DNA of 34,311 nucleotides from JAWKWA01 sp041397765 (GCA_041397765.1 JAWKWA010000030.1:1-34311), one strand, 5' to 3'; numbered from the stretch's first letter, positions 1 through 7,990 are shown. The notes: generated from the letters alone by a model not told the origin. Program-made: numbers and translations.

Positions 1-1
1 C

Positions 2-700
2 CATCTGCAACGAACCGAGGTCCTGGAGGCGGAGGAGTATTTCTCGCCCGGCCAGAAGGGTTCCTCGGCCATGCCGCACAAGCGCAATCCGGTGCTGTCG
101 GAGAACCTGACCGGGCTTGCCCGCATGGTGCGGGCCTATGCGATGCCGGCGCTCGAGAATGTGGCGCTCTGGCACGAGCGCGACATCTCGCATTCCTCGG
201 TCGAGCGGATGATCGGGCCGGATGCGACGGTGACGCTCGATTTCGCGCTCCATCGCCTTGCCGGGCTCGTCGAGAAGCTCGTCGTCTACCCGGAGCGGAT
301 GCGCGCCAATCTCGACCGTCTCGGCGGTCTCGTCCATTCGCAACGCGTGCTGCTGGCGCTGACGCAGGCCGGCGTGTCGCGCGAGGATGCCTATCGGCTG
401 GTGCAGCGCAATGCCATGAAGGTGTGGGACGCCTATCAGTCGGGCGGGGCGGGCGGCGTGCCCGATCTCGCCGGGCTCCTCAAGGCCGACTCGGAGGTTT
501 CGGCCGCGCTGTCGCCCGAGGCGATCGACGCTCTGTTCGATCTCGGCTTCCATCTCAGCCATGTCGATGCGATCTTTGCGCGGGTGTTCGGCGAGACGGG
601 CGAGACGGACCAGACGGGCGGGCCGGGCGGAGCCGCCCGGGGCGATGCGACCATTGTGGCGGACCGGCAACAGAGCGGCCCGGCCGGATCAGAGCATTGA
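2..700 (+). CDS. purB: Adenylosuccinate lyase, C-terminal part (5' end outside the window)
   Basis: This cytoplasmic purine-biosynthesis enzyme splits SAICAR to AICAR plus fumarate and adenylosuccinate to AMP plus fumarate. The open frame runs in from the window edge, so the start is missing. The fumarase/aspartase-superfamily signature GSSAMPHKRNP is encoded near positions 59-91 and carries the flexible catalytic loop. It is followed by NLTGLARMVRAYA and by HERDISHSSVERM, both typical of bacterial PurB. The C-terminal helical domain is complete to a TGA at 698-700. The last 25 or so residues after the FARVFGE stretch are Gly/Thr-rich and look like a poorly conserved tail. An RBBP9-like hydrolase gene starts 11 bp downstream on the same strand, so the two may be co-transcribed. 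Identity is secure; only the length is unknown. Confidence 0.96.
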   Translation, partial: HLQRTEVLEAEEYFSPGQKGSSAMPHKRNPVLSENLTGLARMVRAYAMPALENVALWHERDISHSSVERMIGPDATVTLDFALHRLAGLVEKLVVYPERMRANLDRLGGLVHSQRVLLALTQAGVSREDAYRLVQRNAMKVWDAYQSGGAGGVPDLAGLLKADSEVSAALSPEAIDALFDLGFHLSHVDAIFARVFGETGETDQTGGPGGAARGDATIVADRQQSGPAGSEH

Positions 701-710
701 GGCGCGGGTG

Positions 711-1277
711 ATGGGCTACAAGGTTGCCGAGCTCGACCTGCTGATCGTCCCCGATGGGGCCGGACTCGATTCCGATCATTGGCAGGCCCGCTGGGTGCGC
801 CAGCTCAGGACGGCGCGGACCGTCGAGGTCTGGGAGCTGGCGCAGGGCGGCGATGCCGCCCGGACGGCGGCGCTCGCACGCGCCGTGGCGGCGGCCGAGC
901 GGCCGGTCATGCTGGTCGGGCATGGTCTGGGTGCCCTCGCCATCGTCAAGGCGGCGCCGGCTCTGGCAGGCGCGCGGATCGCCGGGGCCTTGCTCGTCGC
1001 GCCGACCGATTGGAACCTTCCGGCGATCTCGCAAGTGCTTGCACGGGCGGGATTCCCGCCCGTATCGAGCGATCCGCTGCCCTTCCCCTCGCTGGTCGTC
1101 GCGAGTCGCAACGATCCGCTGATCGGCTTCGAGACGGCGCAGGGCTTCGCCTTTGATTGGGGCTCCGACTTCGCCGATGCGGGGGAGGCGGGCCATATCG
1201 ACGCCGCCTCGGGCCACGGTCCCTGGCCCGAGGGGCTGCTGCGCTTCGGGGTCTTCCTGAAGACGTTGGCGGCCTGA
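711..1277 (+). CDS. RBBP9/YdeN-family alpha/beta-hydrolase with a Gly where the nucleophile Ser is expected
   Basis: A 188-residue protein whose length and motifs fit the RBBP9/YdeN serine-hydrolase family: LIVPDGAG and DHWQ near the N-terminus, a nucleophile-elbow region at about residues 68-76, ASRNDPL as the Asp region, and GHIDAASGHGPWPEG as the His region. The family normally has G/A-H-S-L-G at the elbow. Here it reads VGHGLGA, so residue 72 is Gly (codon GGT at about 924-926). As written the protein lacks the catalytic serine and may be inactive or a binding protein. An AGT-to-GGT substitution or a base error would explain it. The ATG at 711 was chosen because homology starts there; the frame is open further upstream inside purB. 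The substrate is unknown. Confidence 0.8.
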   Translation: MGYKVAELDLLIVPDGAGLDSDHWQARWVRQLRTARTVEVWELAQGGDAARTAALARAVAAAERPVMLVGHGLGALAIVKAAPALAGARIAGALLVAPTDWNLPAISQVLARAGFPPVSSDPLPFPSLVVASRNDPLIGFETAQGFAFDWGSDFADAGEAGHIDAASGHGPWPEGLLRFGVFLKTLAA

Positions 1278-1351
1278 GACCCGGGCCCCGCGGCGGGGAC
1301 CCGACCGGCCGGCATGGCCTCGTGCGGCCCCTCGCGACAGGGAAAGGACCA

Positions 1352-1663
1352 ATGATGGCGCTCGGCAACTCCCCGACACGGACGACACGCCTCGTCGTCT
1401 CGGGCAGGGTCCAGCGCGTCGGCTTTCGCGATTGGGTGCGGCGGACGGCGCGGCGGCTCGAGCTCGACGGCTGGGTGCGAAATCTGGCCGATGGCCGGGT
1501 CGAGATGCTGGTGGCCGGGCGCCGGGTGGATGTCGATGAGATGATCGCGCGCTGCCGCAACGGTCCGCAATCGGCGACGGTGGCGGGGGTGGATGTCGTG
1601 GAATGTGCGGCGGGCGAAGGGCCGGCCCGCGGCTCGGGCTTCAAAATCCTGCCAACAGCCTGA
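1352..1663 (+). CDS. acyP: Acylphosphatase
   Basis: A 103-residue small cytoplasmic enzyme that hydrolyses acyl phosphates such as acetyl phosphate or 1,3-bisphosphoglycerate. Both family signatures are present: GRVQRVGFRDWVR at about residues 18-30, with the phosphate-binding Arg26, and GWVRNLADGRVEM at about residues 40-52, with the catalytic Asn44. The start is one of two adjacent ATG codons (1352 or 1355), preceded by a purine-rich GGGAAAGGA at a good distance. It lies 74 bp downstream of the hydrolase gene on the same strand and converges with lipB, 38 bp separating the stop codons. Length and motifs are standard for the family. Confidence 0.93.
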   Translation: MMALGNSPTRTTRLVVSGRVQRVGFRDWVRRTARRLELDGWVRNLADGRVEMLVAGRRVDVDEMIARCRNGPQSATVAGVDVVECAAGEGPARGSGFKILPTA

Positions 1664-1701
1664 GTGGGGTGAACTTCCGCCGAGGCGCGGGGGCTCTGAG
1701 C

Positions 1702-2427
1702 TCAGGCCGGGCCGGTGATCGGCCCGAAGACGGCGGGAAAGGTTGCGGCGAGTGCACGGTCGACATCGGCCATGGTGGCGTCGATGCCGAGATCGGCGAG
1801 CGAGGTGACGCCGAAGCCGCTGAGACCGCAAGGCACGATCCCGGCGAAATGGCCGAGATCCGGTGCCACGTTGAGCGCGAAACCGTGCATCGTCACGCCG
1901 CGCCGGACACGCACGCCGATGGCGGCGATCTTGTCCTCGGCATCCGGTCCCTTGTCGGGTCGCGGCACCCAGACCCCGACCCGCTCGCGCCGGCAGAGGG
2001 CGGCGACGCCGAGGCGGGCGAGGGTGGCGATGAGCCAGCGTTCGAGGCCCGTAACATAGGCGCGGATATCGGGGCCGTGTCCCGGCGGGCTGCGCCGCTT
2101 CAGGTCGAGCATGACATAGCCGACGCGCTGGCCGGGCCCATGATAAGTGTACTGGCCGCCGCGGCCGCTCCTGTGGACCGGGAAGCGTGCGGGATCGAGC
2201 AGATCGGCATCGCGGGCACTGGTGCCGGCCGTGTAGAGCGGCAAGTGGCCGGTCAGCCACACGAGTTCGCCGGCCGTGCCGTCGGCGATCGCGGCGGCGC
2301 GGGTCTCCATGAAGGCGACAGCCTCGTCATAGCCGGAGGGCTCACCGTCGACGCGCCAGTCGACAGGGCGCACCGGCGGCGAGGCGGCTCCCTTATCGGC
2401 GGGTGACGGGCCTATGCTGGCGCTCAT
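1702..2427 (-). CDS. lipB: Octanoyltransferase (lipoate biosynthesis)
   Basis: LipB moves the octanoyl group from acyl carrier protein to lipoyl domains, the first step in making the lipoyl cofactor used by 2-oxoglutarate and pyruvate dehydrogenases and the glycine cleavage system. The 241-residue product has the signature RGGQYTYHGPGQ at about residues 89-100, the catalytic-lysine region DKIAAIGVRVRRGVTMHG (Lys166) and the catalytic cysteine in GIVPCGLSGFGV (Cys200). Length is typical. The ATG at 2427 is preceded only by a weak purine stretch. The gene is monocistronic here and converges with the acylphosphatase gene. Its product supplies the cofactor needed by OdhB, encoded 4 kb away, but there is no operon link. 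Confidence 0.95.
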   Translation of the reverse strand: MSASIGPSPADKGAASPPVRPVDWRVDGEPSGYDEAVAFMETRAAAIADGTAGELVWLTGHLPLYTAGTSARDADLLDPARFPVHRSGRGGQYTYHGPGQRVGYVMLDLKRRSPPGHGPDIRAYVTGLERWLIATLARLGVAALCRRERVGVWVPRPDKGPDAEDKIAAIGVRVRRGVTMHGFALNVAPDLGHFAGIVPCGLSGFGVTSLADLGIDATMADVDRALAATFPAVFGPITGPA

Positions 2428-2929
2428 GTCCGTGGTGATCCGTTGTCTCGCCGAAAGTTCCGGACGGCTCGGATGCCTTGCGGCTGGAAGCTTCCGGGCG
2501 CCGCCAGTCTAGAGCCTCGTCGGTCGTGATGCGAGCGTCGGCGCGAGCATCGAGGGCGCGCGCATTTTCTCGCGACGAGCCGGTTTCGGTGTCGCCCGAA
2601 GCTGCATCGGTGCTCGCATTCTGAAGTTTGCAGCGGGCTCGCCCATCGAGGATGAGCCATGGCGCGTCAATCGTCCGCACGGGGCCCCTCGCAGCCCGTG
2701 ATCTCGGCAAGAGGGCGAGGCCGAAGGGCCGTGGGCCGGCGCATTCGGCCAGTCATTGGCGCGCCGTTCGGCCGTCCGGCCGAGGGCGCAAGCCACCTTG
2801 ACCATCGGTGTCGGCCATCGCGCCGGGACGTGCTTGCAATCGGCCGTCGGCTCTGTTAGGGGAACGCGCCCGGTGGATGAACCAGTCGCCGCCGGGGCAT
2901 TCGGGCCGGCCGATCAGCCGGACAAGTGT
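2428..2929. other. Gap between lipB and tRNA-Leu without a supported gene
   Basis: Open frames exist on both strands, but their translations are Arg/Pro/Ala-rich, show no domain or motif, and lack good ribosome-binding sites. I regard them as chance frames in GC-rich DNA. The only likely signal is a promoter-like sequence before the tRNA, listed separately. Confidence 0.6.
2834..2861 (+). promoter_or_regulatory. Candidate sigma-70 promoter for tRNA-Leu
   Basis: TTGCAA at 2834-2839 and TTAGGG at 2856-2861 are separated by 16 bp, roughly 70 bp upstream of the mature tRNA. The -10 match is weak, as is common in alphaproteobacteria. This is a position-based suggestion only. Confidence 0.3.
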
Positions 2930-3014
2930 GCGGTCGTGGCGGAACTGGTAGACGCACTACCTTGAGGTGGTAGCGGGGCGACCCGTGGAGGTTCGAGTCC
3001 TCTCGACCGCACCA
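2930..3014 (+). tRNA. tRNA-Leu, anticodon GAG
   Basis: The acceptor arms GCGGTCG (2930-2936) and CGACCGC (3004-3010) pair fully and are followed by A-CCA encoded in the DNA. The anticodon stem CTACC/GGTAG encloses the loop TTGAGGT, giving anticodon GAG, which reads CUC and CUU. A long class II variable arm (CGGGGCGACCCG region) and a T arm with loop TTCGAGT are present, as expected for tRNA-Leu. The total of 85 bases fits. It lies 80 bp upstream of the convergently oriented stop of the unrecognised gene at 3095-3916. Confidence 0.97.
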
Positions 3015-3094
3015 ATTCCGCCGGACGCGGGTCCGGCGCTTCCTGAGCATCCGAACCCGTTCAGCCCCTCGCGCGCGGTGCGCCGAACCGGCCG

Positions 3095-3916
3095 TCAGCG
3101 GCCGGCGATCGCCGTTCCCGACACGGCCTGCGCGGCGGTGCGCGTCGCGTGCGAGCGGACGACGCCGGCGAAGCTCTGCGGGAAATAGACCTTGTGGATG
3201 AACGCCTGACCGGGATGATCGAGGTAGGTGGCCTCGATCCCGAGATAGGGCCAGCGGCGCTGCAGCACGTGGCGCTCGATGTCGGCGGGCTCGAACATCG
3301 CCTGCTCGGCCTCGAGGAAGCGGCGCTGGAAGCTCGCCTTCAGGGCGCGGAACTCGACAGGACGCTCGCCCTCGCTGCCGGGACGGAAGAGGCCCTCGGT
3401 CGCCTTCATGTTCTCGAAGAACGTGGCGTAGTAGGCCGTGAGCACGAGCGCCCGATCGAGCCGCCTCTGGAAAATGGGATCGTTCTTCAGCGCCCCGGAC
3501 TGGCCGGCGCGGACCGCCTCGATGACCATCCGGTTGAGCCCGGCGAGGAGCTTCATGGTCTCGTAGAGATGGACCTGGCAGTTGGGATCGCCGGTCTCGC
3601 GGCCCGGATAGAGATAGAGATAGAAGGCATAGCGCGGCTGGCCGCCTTCCCAGTAGCAGAACAGCTTGTCGAAGCCGCCGATGTCGATCGGATAGGATTC
3701 GGGGTCGAGGCCGGCGGCCGAGGCATCGCGCTCCAGGGACTTGCTGAGGCGGATGGCGAGAGAGAAGCGCACGAGGCTGCGGAAGAAGCGGTCGAGCTCC
3801 TCGCCGAGATCGGCGACCCGGCGGTCGGGCCGGGCGCGGCCGGTGACCGTCTCGTCGGCCGGTTCAGAAAGGTAGTACTGTGCCGCTGAGCTCGCGGCCC
3901 GCTTGCCGAACTTCAT
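3095..3916 (-). CDS. Unrecognised conserved-looking protein, 273 residues
   Basis: I do not recognise a family. The product starts MKFGKRAASSAAQYYLSEP and looks like a soluble, mixed alpha/beta or mostly alpha protein rich in aromatic residues. There is no signal peptide and no clear membrane segment. Distinct segments include DIGGFDKLFCYWEGG, YAFYLYLYPGRETGDPNCQVHLYETM, a long helical stretch (MKLLAGLNRMVIEAVRAG and following), and a C-terminal stretch with GIEATYLDHPGQAFIHKVYFPQSF. Codon use and the absence of shadow-type composition support a real gene. A TTG start at 3985 would add 23 residues; I prefer the ATG at 3916, although its ribosome-binding site (GGGA) is weak. It converges with tRNA-Leu and sits alone on its strand. 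Confidence 0.72.
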   Translation of the reverse strand: MKFGKRAASSAAQYYLSEPADETVTGRARPDRRVADLGEELDRFFRSLVRFSLAIRLSKSLERDASAAGLDPESYPIDIGGFDKLFCYWEGGQPRYAFYLYLYPGRETGDPNCQVHLYETMKLLAGLNRMVIEAVRAGQSGALKNDPIFQRRLDRALVLTAYYATFFENMKATEGLFRPGSEGERPVEFRALKASFQRRFLEAEQAMFEPADIERHVLQRRWPYLGIEATYLDHPGQAFIHKVYFPQSFAGVVRSHATRTAAQAVSGTAIAGR

Positions 3917-3988
3917 CGACGCATCCCGACTTGGCTGGAAATGAACTGGAACTTCGCGACTGGAATGACGCGAAGCTAGTGGCAAGTG

Positions 3989-4024
3989 GTTGAGCGAGAC
4001 CTAACCGCGACAGTTTCGCTCAAC
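3989..4024. promoter_or_regulatory. Inverted repeat upstream of the unrecognised gene at 3095-3916
   Basis: GTTGAGCGA (3989-3997) and TCGCTCAAC (4016-4024) are exact reverse complements separated by 18 bp, about 73 bp upstream of the ATG at 3916. The geometry fits either a regulator binding site or a hairpin in the leader. No regulator can be assigned. Confidence 0.35.
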
Positions 4025-4269
4025 TTGAGTAGCAGATGGTGAATGCACGATTAGCCGGCGGCCCACGGGCCTGCCTGAGCGCGCTCCGGCCGGGCGGATC
4101 CGAGGCGGCACCGGTTGCGGACCGTGCCCGTCACAGATGACGTCGGCGGTCGGGAGCGTGGTGCTCGCCATGGCGGCGAGGCGAGAGACGGTGACGAGGC
4201 CGACCGGCGGCATACCGGCGCGCATGAGCTTCGACTCGTGATCCCGTTGGATGTGCGCCGGTGTTTCAT

Positions 4270-4425
4270 TTGCTTGCGCGCGGCCGCCCCGCCAACCCCG
4301 CGCGCATACCGCTTCGCGAAAGTCGGAACTTTCGCTCGCGGGTATCTCCCTTGCTTGCGCGCGGCCGCCCCGCCAACCCCGCGCGCATAATACTTCGCGA
4401 AAATCAGAGCTTTCGCTCGCTGGGA
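4270..4425. repeat. Two tandem copies of an 81-bp hairpin-containing repeat
   Basis: Copy 1 begins at 4270 and copy 2 at 4351 with TTGCTTGCGCGCGGCCGCCC; the period is 81 bp. Each copy holds a GC-rich block followed by a hairpin. In copy 1 the hairpin is GCGAAAGT-CGGA-ACTTTCGC (4316-4335), an exact 8-bp stem. In copy 2 the outer GCGAAA/TTTCGC stem is kept while the middle has changed. The element lies just beyond the stop of the hydrolase gene at 4426, so it could act as a 3'-end hairpin, but there is no T-run typical of intrinsic terminators. Confidence 0.85.
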
Positions 4426-4984
4426 TCAGAGGCCGGCGATGAAGGCGAGAACACGCGAGAGCATCAGTTCGGCGGAGGCGCGATCATAGTCGGGCAGCCC
4501 TGGATCGGCGAAGAGATGGCCCGATCCGGGATAGAGGAAGAGCGTACCGCCCGCTTCATAGGCGAGCGCGCGGGCCTCATCGAGATCGACCCAGGGATCG
4601 TGCTCGGCGGTGTGGATCTGCAAGGGTACGCTCCGCGGCCAGGGACCGGCGAACCATTCGGATGGAATGGCGTCGTGCATGGCGATGGCGCCCTTGGCGC
4701 CCGGACGCTCGCGGGCGAGCCGCTGCGCCTCGCCGGCGCCCAGCGGAAGCCGGCATAGACGAGGCCGGCGGGAAGGCCGCTCAGCGCCTCTGACGTCAGC
4801 CGCTCGATCTCGCGCCGTCCCATCCGGTCGCGGTGGGCGACACCCTCCTCCGCCGTCGCGAGATCCGGCCGTCGTAATAATCGGGAACGTGGACGGTGTG
4901 ACCGGCCGCGCGGATGGCATCGGCAAAGTCGTGGACGGCCGGCCGCAGTCCAAGCGCGGAATGGAAAAGGACGATGATCGCCAC
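4426..4984 (-). pseudogene. Dienelactone-hydrolase-like alpha/beta-hydrolase, broken by two frameshifts
   Basis: Three consecutive pieces in three frames together make one alpha/beta-hydrolase of about 186 residues. The N-terminus MAIIVLFHSALGLRPAV...HVPDYYDGRI starts at a GTG at 4984 with GAGGTGAT upstream. The middle piece reads MGRREIERLTSEAL...LVYAGF. The C-terminus reads AQRLARERPG...HTAEHDPWVD...PGSGHLFAD, with the Asp and His regions of the catalytic triad. Adding one base near 4860 and one near 4748 restores the whole protein. At the second site an added T would give GFSLG, the nucleophile elbow. The conserved residues on both sides of the breaks suggest recent damage or sequence error rather than old decay. 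It is adjacent to lpdA on the same strand; its substrate is unknown. Confidence 0.75.
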
Positions 4985-4993
4985 GGCATCACC

Positions 4994-6403
4994 TCACATA
5001 TGGATGGCCCGCTTGCCGGCTGCGAGCGCGGCCTCCTTGACGGCTTCCGTCAATGTCGGATGGGCGTGGCAGGTGCGGGCGAGCTGGTCCGCCGTGCCGC
5101 CCATCTCCATCAGCACGGCCGCCTCGGCGATCATCTCGCCGGCATGGGGCCCAATGATGTGGACGCCGAGCACCTGGTCGGTGCCGGCATCGGCCAGCAC
5201 CTTCACGAACCCGTCGGTGGTGCGGTTGACCTTGGCGCGGCCATTGGCGGAGAAGGGGAACTTGCCGACCTTGAAGGCGATGCCGGCGGCCTTCAGATCC
5301 TCCTCGCCGCGTCCGACCGATGCCACCTCGGGATAGGTGTAGACGACGCTCGGGATGACCCCGTAGTCGACATGGCCGTGGCGGCCGGCGAGGATCTCGG
5401 CGACGGCGACGCCCTCGTCCTCGGCCTTGTGGGCGAGCATGGGCCCGGCGATCACGTCGCCGATGGCGAACACGCCCTGGACATTGGTCTGGTAGTTCTC
5501 GTCGACGACGACACGGCCGCGGGCGTCGGTCTCGATGCCCGCCTCGGCGAGGCCGAGCCCTTTCGTGAAGGGCGTGCGGCCGATGGCGACGAGCACGGCG
5601 TCGGCGGCGATGCTGTCGGCGGAGCCGCCCGCCGAGGGCTCGACCTGAACGGCGAGGCCGTCCGCGCCCGGCGAGGCCGCGGTCACCTTGGAGGACAGGC
5701 GGAAGGTCATGCCCTGCTTCTGCAGGATGCGCTGGAAGCTGCGCGCGACGTCACCGTCCATACCCGGCAGGATGCGGTCGAGATATTCGACGACCGTCAC
5801 CTCGGAGCCGAGCCGTCGCCAGACCGAGCCGAGTTCGAGGCCGATGACACCGGCGCCGATCACCAGAAGGCGCCGCGGCACCGATTTGAGCGCGAGCGCC
5901 CCGGTCGAGGAGAGGATGCGCGTCTCGTCGATCTCGACACCCTTCAGGGGGGCGACGTCGGAGCCGGTGGCAATGACGATGGCGGTCGCGTCGAGAGTGC
6001 GCGCGGAACCGTCGGCGGCGGTCACCGCCACCTCACCTGCTTTCACGATCCTTCCGGTGCCGTGGACGACGTCGACCTTGTTCTTCTTCAGGAGGAAGGC
6101 GACGCCCTCGGTATTGCCTTTCACGCCCTCGTCCTTGAAGGCCTGCATGCGGGCGAGGTCGAGCGCCGGCTTGACGTCGATGCCCATGGCTGCAAAGCCG
6201 TGGCCGGCCTCCTCGTAGAGTTCGGAGGCATGCAGGAGCGCCTTGGAGGGAATGCAGCCGACATTGAGGCAGGTGCCACCGTGCGTGGAGCGCTTCTCGA
6301 CGACGGCGACCTTGAGGCCTAGCTGGGCGGCACGGATGGCTGAGACATAGCCGCCGGGGCCGGTGCCGATCACGATGAGGTCGTAGCGCGTCTCGGCCGT
6401 CAT
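4994..6403 (-). CDS. lpdA: Dihydrolipoyl dehydrogenase (E3)
   Basis: E3 is the flavoprotein that re-oxidises dihydrolipoamide on E2 with NAD+. From the ATG at 6403 the protein has 469 residues: FAD-binding GTGPGGY near residue 13, the redox-active disulfide motif GGTCLNVGCIPSK at about 42-54 (Cys45, Cys50), a second dinucleotide fold with GAGVIGLELG for NAD, IGRTP, GDV for FAD, and C-terminal HAHPTLTE with the catalytic His/Glu. The frame stays open upstream to an ATG at 6610, adding 69 Pro/Ala/Ser-rich residues that begin MTGVSDIFRKLFGG. That ATG has GGAGG seven bases upstream, better than the GGGGA close before 6403. I list the start where family homology begins, but the longer form is credible. 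It is the last gene of the TCA cluster, downstream of odhB. Confidence 0.95.
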   Translation of the reverse strand: MTAETRYDLIVIGTGPGGYVSAIRAAQLGLKVAVVEKRSTHGGTCLNVGCIPSKALLHASELYEEAGHGFAAMGIDVKPALDLARMQAFKDEGVKGNTEGVAFLLKKNKVDVVHGTGRIVKAGEVAVTAADGSARTLDATAIVIATGSDVAPLKGVEIDETRILSSTGALALKSVPRRLLVIGAGVIGLELGSVWRRLGSEVTVVEYLDRILPGMDGDVARSFQRILQKQGMTFRLSSKVTAASPGADGLAVQVEPSAGGSADSIAADAVLVAIGRTPFTKGLGLAEAGIETDARGRVVVDENYQTNVQGVFAIGDVIAGPMLAHKAEDEGVAVAEILAGRHGHVDYGVIPSVVYTYPEVASVGRGEEDLKAAGIAFKVGKFPFSANGRAKVNRTTDGFVKVLADAGTDQVLGVHIIGPHAGEMIAEAAVLMEMGGTADQLARTCHAHPTLTEAVKEAALAAGKRAIHM

Positions 6404-6692
6404 GGGTCCCCGCTGATCGCTTCGCGCCGGGGTGGCGTCTGCCGCCTCCGGGCGCGGTTGGTGTTCTGTCGATGCCGCCGTCGTCTCGGGCGATGCAGCG
6501 CCCGCCGGTGCCGGCGTCTCGGCCGAAGGGCGGCCGGCGCCGGTGGAGGCGGGCAGCGGGTCGCCGCTGCCGCCGAACAGCTTCCTGAATATGTCGCTGA
6601 CGCCCGTCATGGGCCCGCCTCCGGCGTCGTCACGTATGCACTCGGCTACAAGATGATCCGGGGCGCATTGCTCCCGAATGTCAATCGAGGGG

Positions 6693-7990
6693 TCACAGAT
6701 CGAGGACGAGGCGGGAGGGATTCTCGAGGCCTTCCTTGACGCGGACGAGGAAGGTGACGGCCTCCTTGCCGTCGACGATGCGGTGATCGTAGGAGAGCGC
6801 CAGATACATCATCGGGCGCGCGATGATGCTGCCGTTGCGCACGACCGGTCGCTGCTCGATGCGGTGCATGCCGAGAATGCCCGACTGGGGGGCGTTGAGG
6901 ATCGGCGTCGAGAGCATGGAGCCGTAGACGCCGCCGTTCGAGATGGTGAAAGTGCCGCCCTGCATCTCGTCGATGCCGAGCTTGCCGTCGCGGGCGCGGG
7001 CGCCGAAATCGGCGATCGCCGCCTCGATGCCGGCGAGCGACAGGGTATCTGCGTCGCGGATCACCGGCACGACGAGACCGCGCTCGGTGCCGACGGCGAC
7101 GCCGACATGGTAGTAGTTCTTGTAGACGATATCGGTGCCGTCGATCTCGGCATTGACGGCCGGGATCTCCTTCAGCGCGGCGATGCAGGCCTTCACGAAG
7201 AAGCCCATGAAGCCGAGCTTGACGCCGTGCTTCTGCTCGAAGCGCTCCTTGAACTGGCTCCGCAGGTCCATCACCGCGCCCATGTCGACGTCGTTGAAGG
7301 TCGTCAGCATGGCGGCGGTGTTCTGGGCGTCCTTGAGGCGCCGCGCGATGGTCTGGCGCAGCTTCGACATGCGGACGCGCTCCTCGCGGGCGGCGTCCTC
7401 GGGCGCGGAGGGGCGCGCATGGTCGCGGCCGGAAGCGGGGTGGAGGCGACGTTGCGGACCGGCTGGACCGTCGCCGACTGCTTGATGACATCCTCGAGCT
7501 TGCGGGGCGAGGGGGCCGGCACGGTGACCGGGCCGCTCTGGCGGGCCGTCGCGGCGGCGCTGGCGCCGGCGGCACTGGCGCCAGCGGCCGTGGCACTGGC
7601 GGCGACCTCGGTCCGGCCGGCGGAGGACGGCTTTGCGGCCTCGCTCCGCGCCGGGCTGGCGGCCTTGACGGGCTCGGACTTGGCGGGTTCTGCTGCGGGC
7701 TTTGCCGGCTTGACCTCGGCCTTTGCCGGCGAGGCCGCGGCGGCGCCCGCCTCGCCTTCGCGGATGAGACCGAGCACCGCGCCGATGGCGACCGTCGTGC
7801 CCTCGGCGACGAGATCGCTGCCCATGACGCCGGCAGCGGGTGCGGGCACGTCGACCGTCACCTTGTCGGTCTCGAGCTCGACGAGGGGCTCGTCGACGGC
7901 AACCGCCTCGCCCGGCTTCTTGAACCAGCGCCCGACGGTCGCCTCCGTGACGGACTCGCCGAGCGTCGGCACCTTGATCTCGATGGTCAT
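6693..7990 (-). CDS. odhB: 2-oxoglutarate dehydrogenase E2 (dihydrolipoyl succinyltransferase), one frameshift
   Basis: E2 is the core of the 2-oxoglutarate dehydrogenase complex and makes succinyl-CoA. An N-terminal lipoyl domain starts MTIEIKVPTLGESV and carries the lipoyl lysine in ELETDKVTVDV (about residue 43). An Ala/Pro/Lys linker follows from about residue 80 to 170. The catalytic domain, in another frame, runs from MSKLRQTIARRL to the end and contains the active-site LSYDHRIVDG. Adding one base in the GGGG run at 7410-7413 joins the halves as ...PSAPEDAAREERVRMSKLRQ, the usual sequence here, giving about 432 residues. A sequence error in a homopolymer is the likeliest cause. No peripheral subunit-binding domain (with its G-T-G-x-x-G-R core) is visible between linker and catalytic domain, which is unusual. 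A 165-bp tandem repeat lies between odhA and this gene. Confidence 0.93.

Larger units (their letters stand above)
3917..4425. other. Gap holding an operator-like palindrome and an 81-bp duplication
   Basis: No gene is supported here. Two structured elements account for part of it: an inverted repeat at 3989-4024 and a tandem duplication at 4270-4425, both listed separately. The remainder, 4025-4269, shows nothing recognisable. Confidence 0.6.

Noticed and set aside
1658..1707. Inverted repeat GCCTGAG/CTCAGGC spanning the convergent acylphosphatase and lipB stops, as a bidirectional terminator
   Set aside because: Only 7-bp arms with a 36-base loop and no T-runs; it arises largely from the two facing CTGA-type gene ends.
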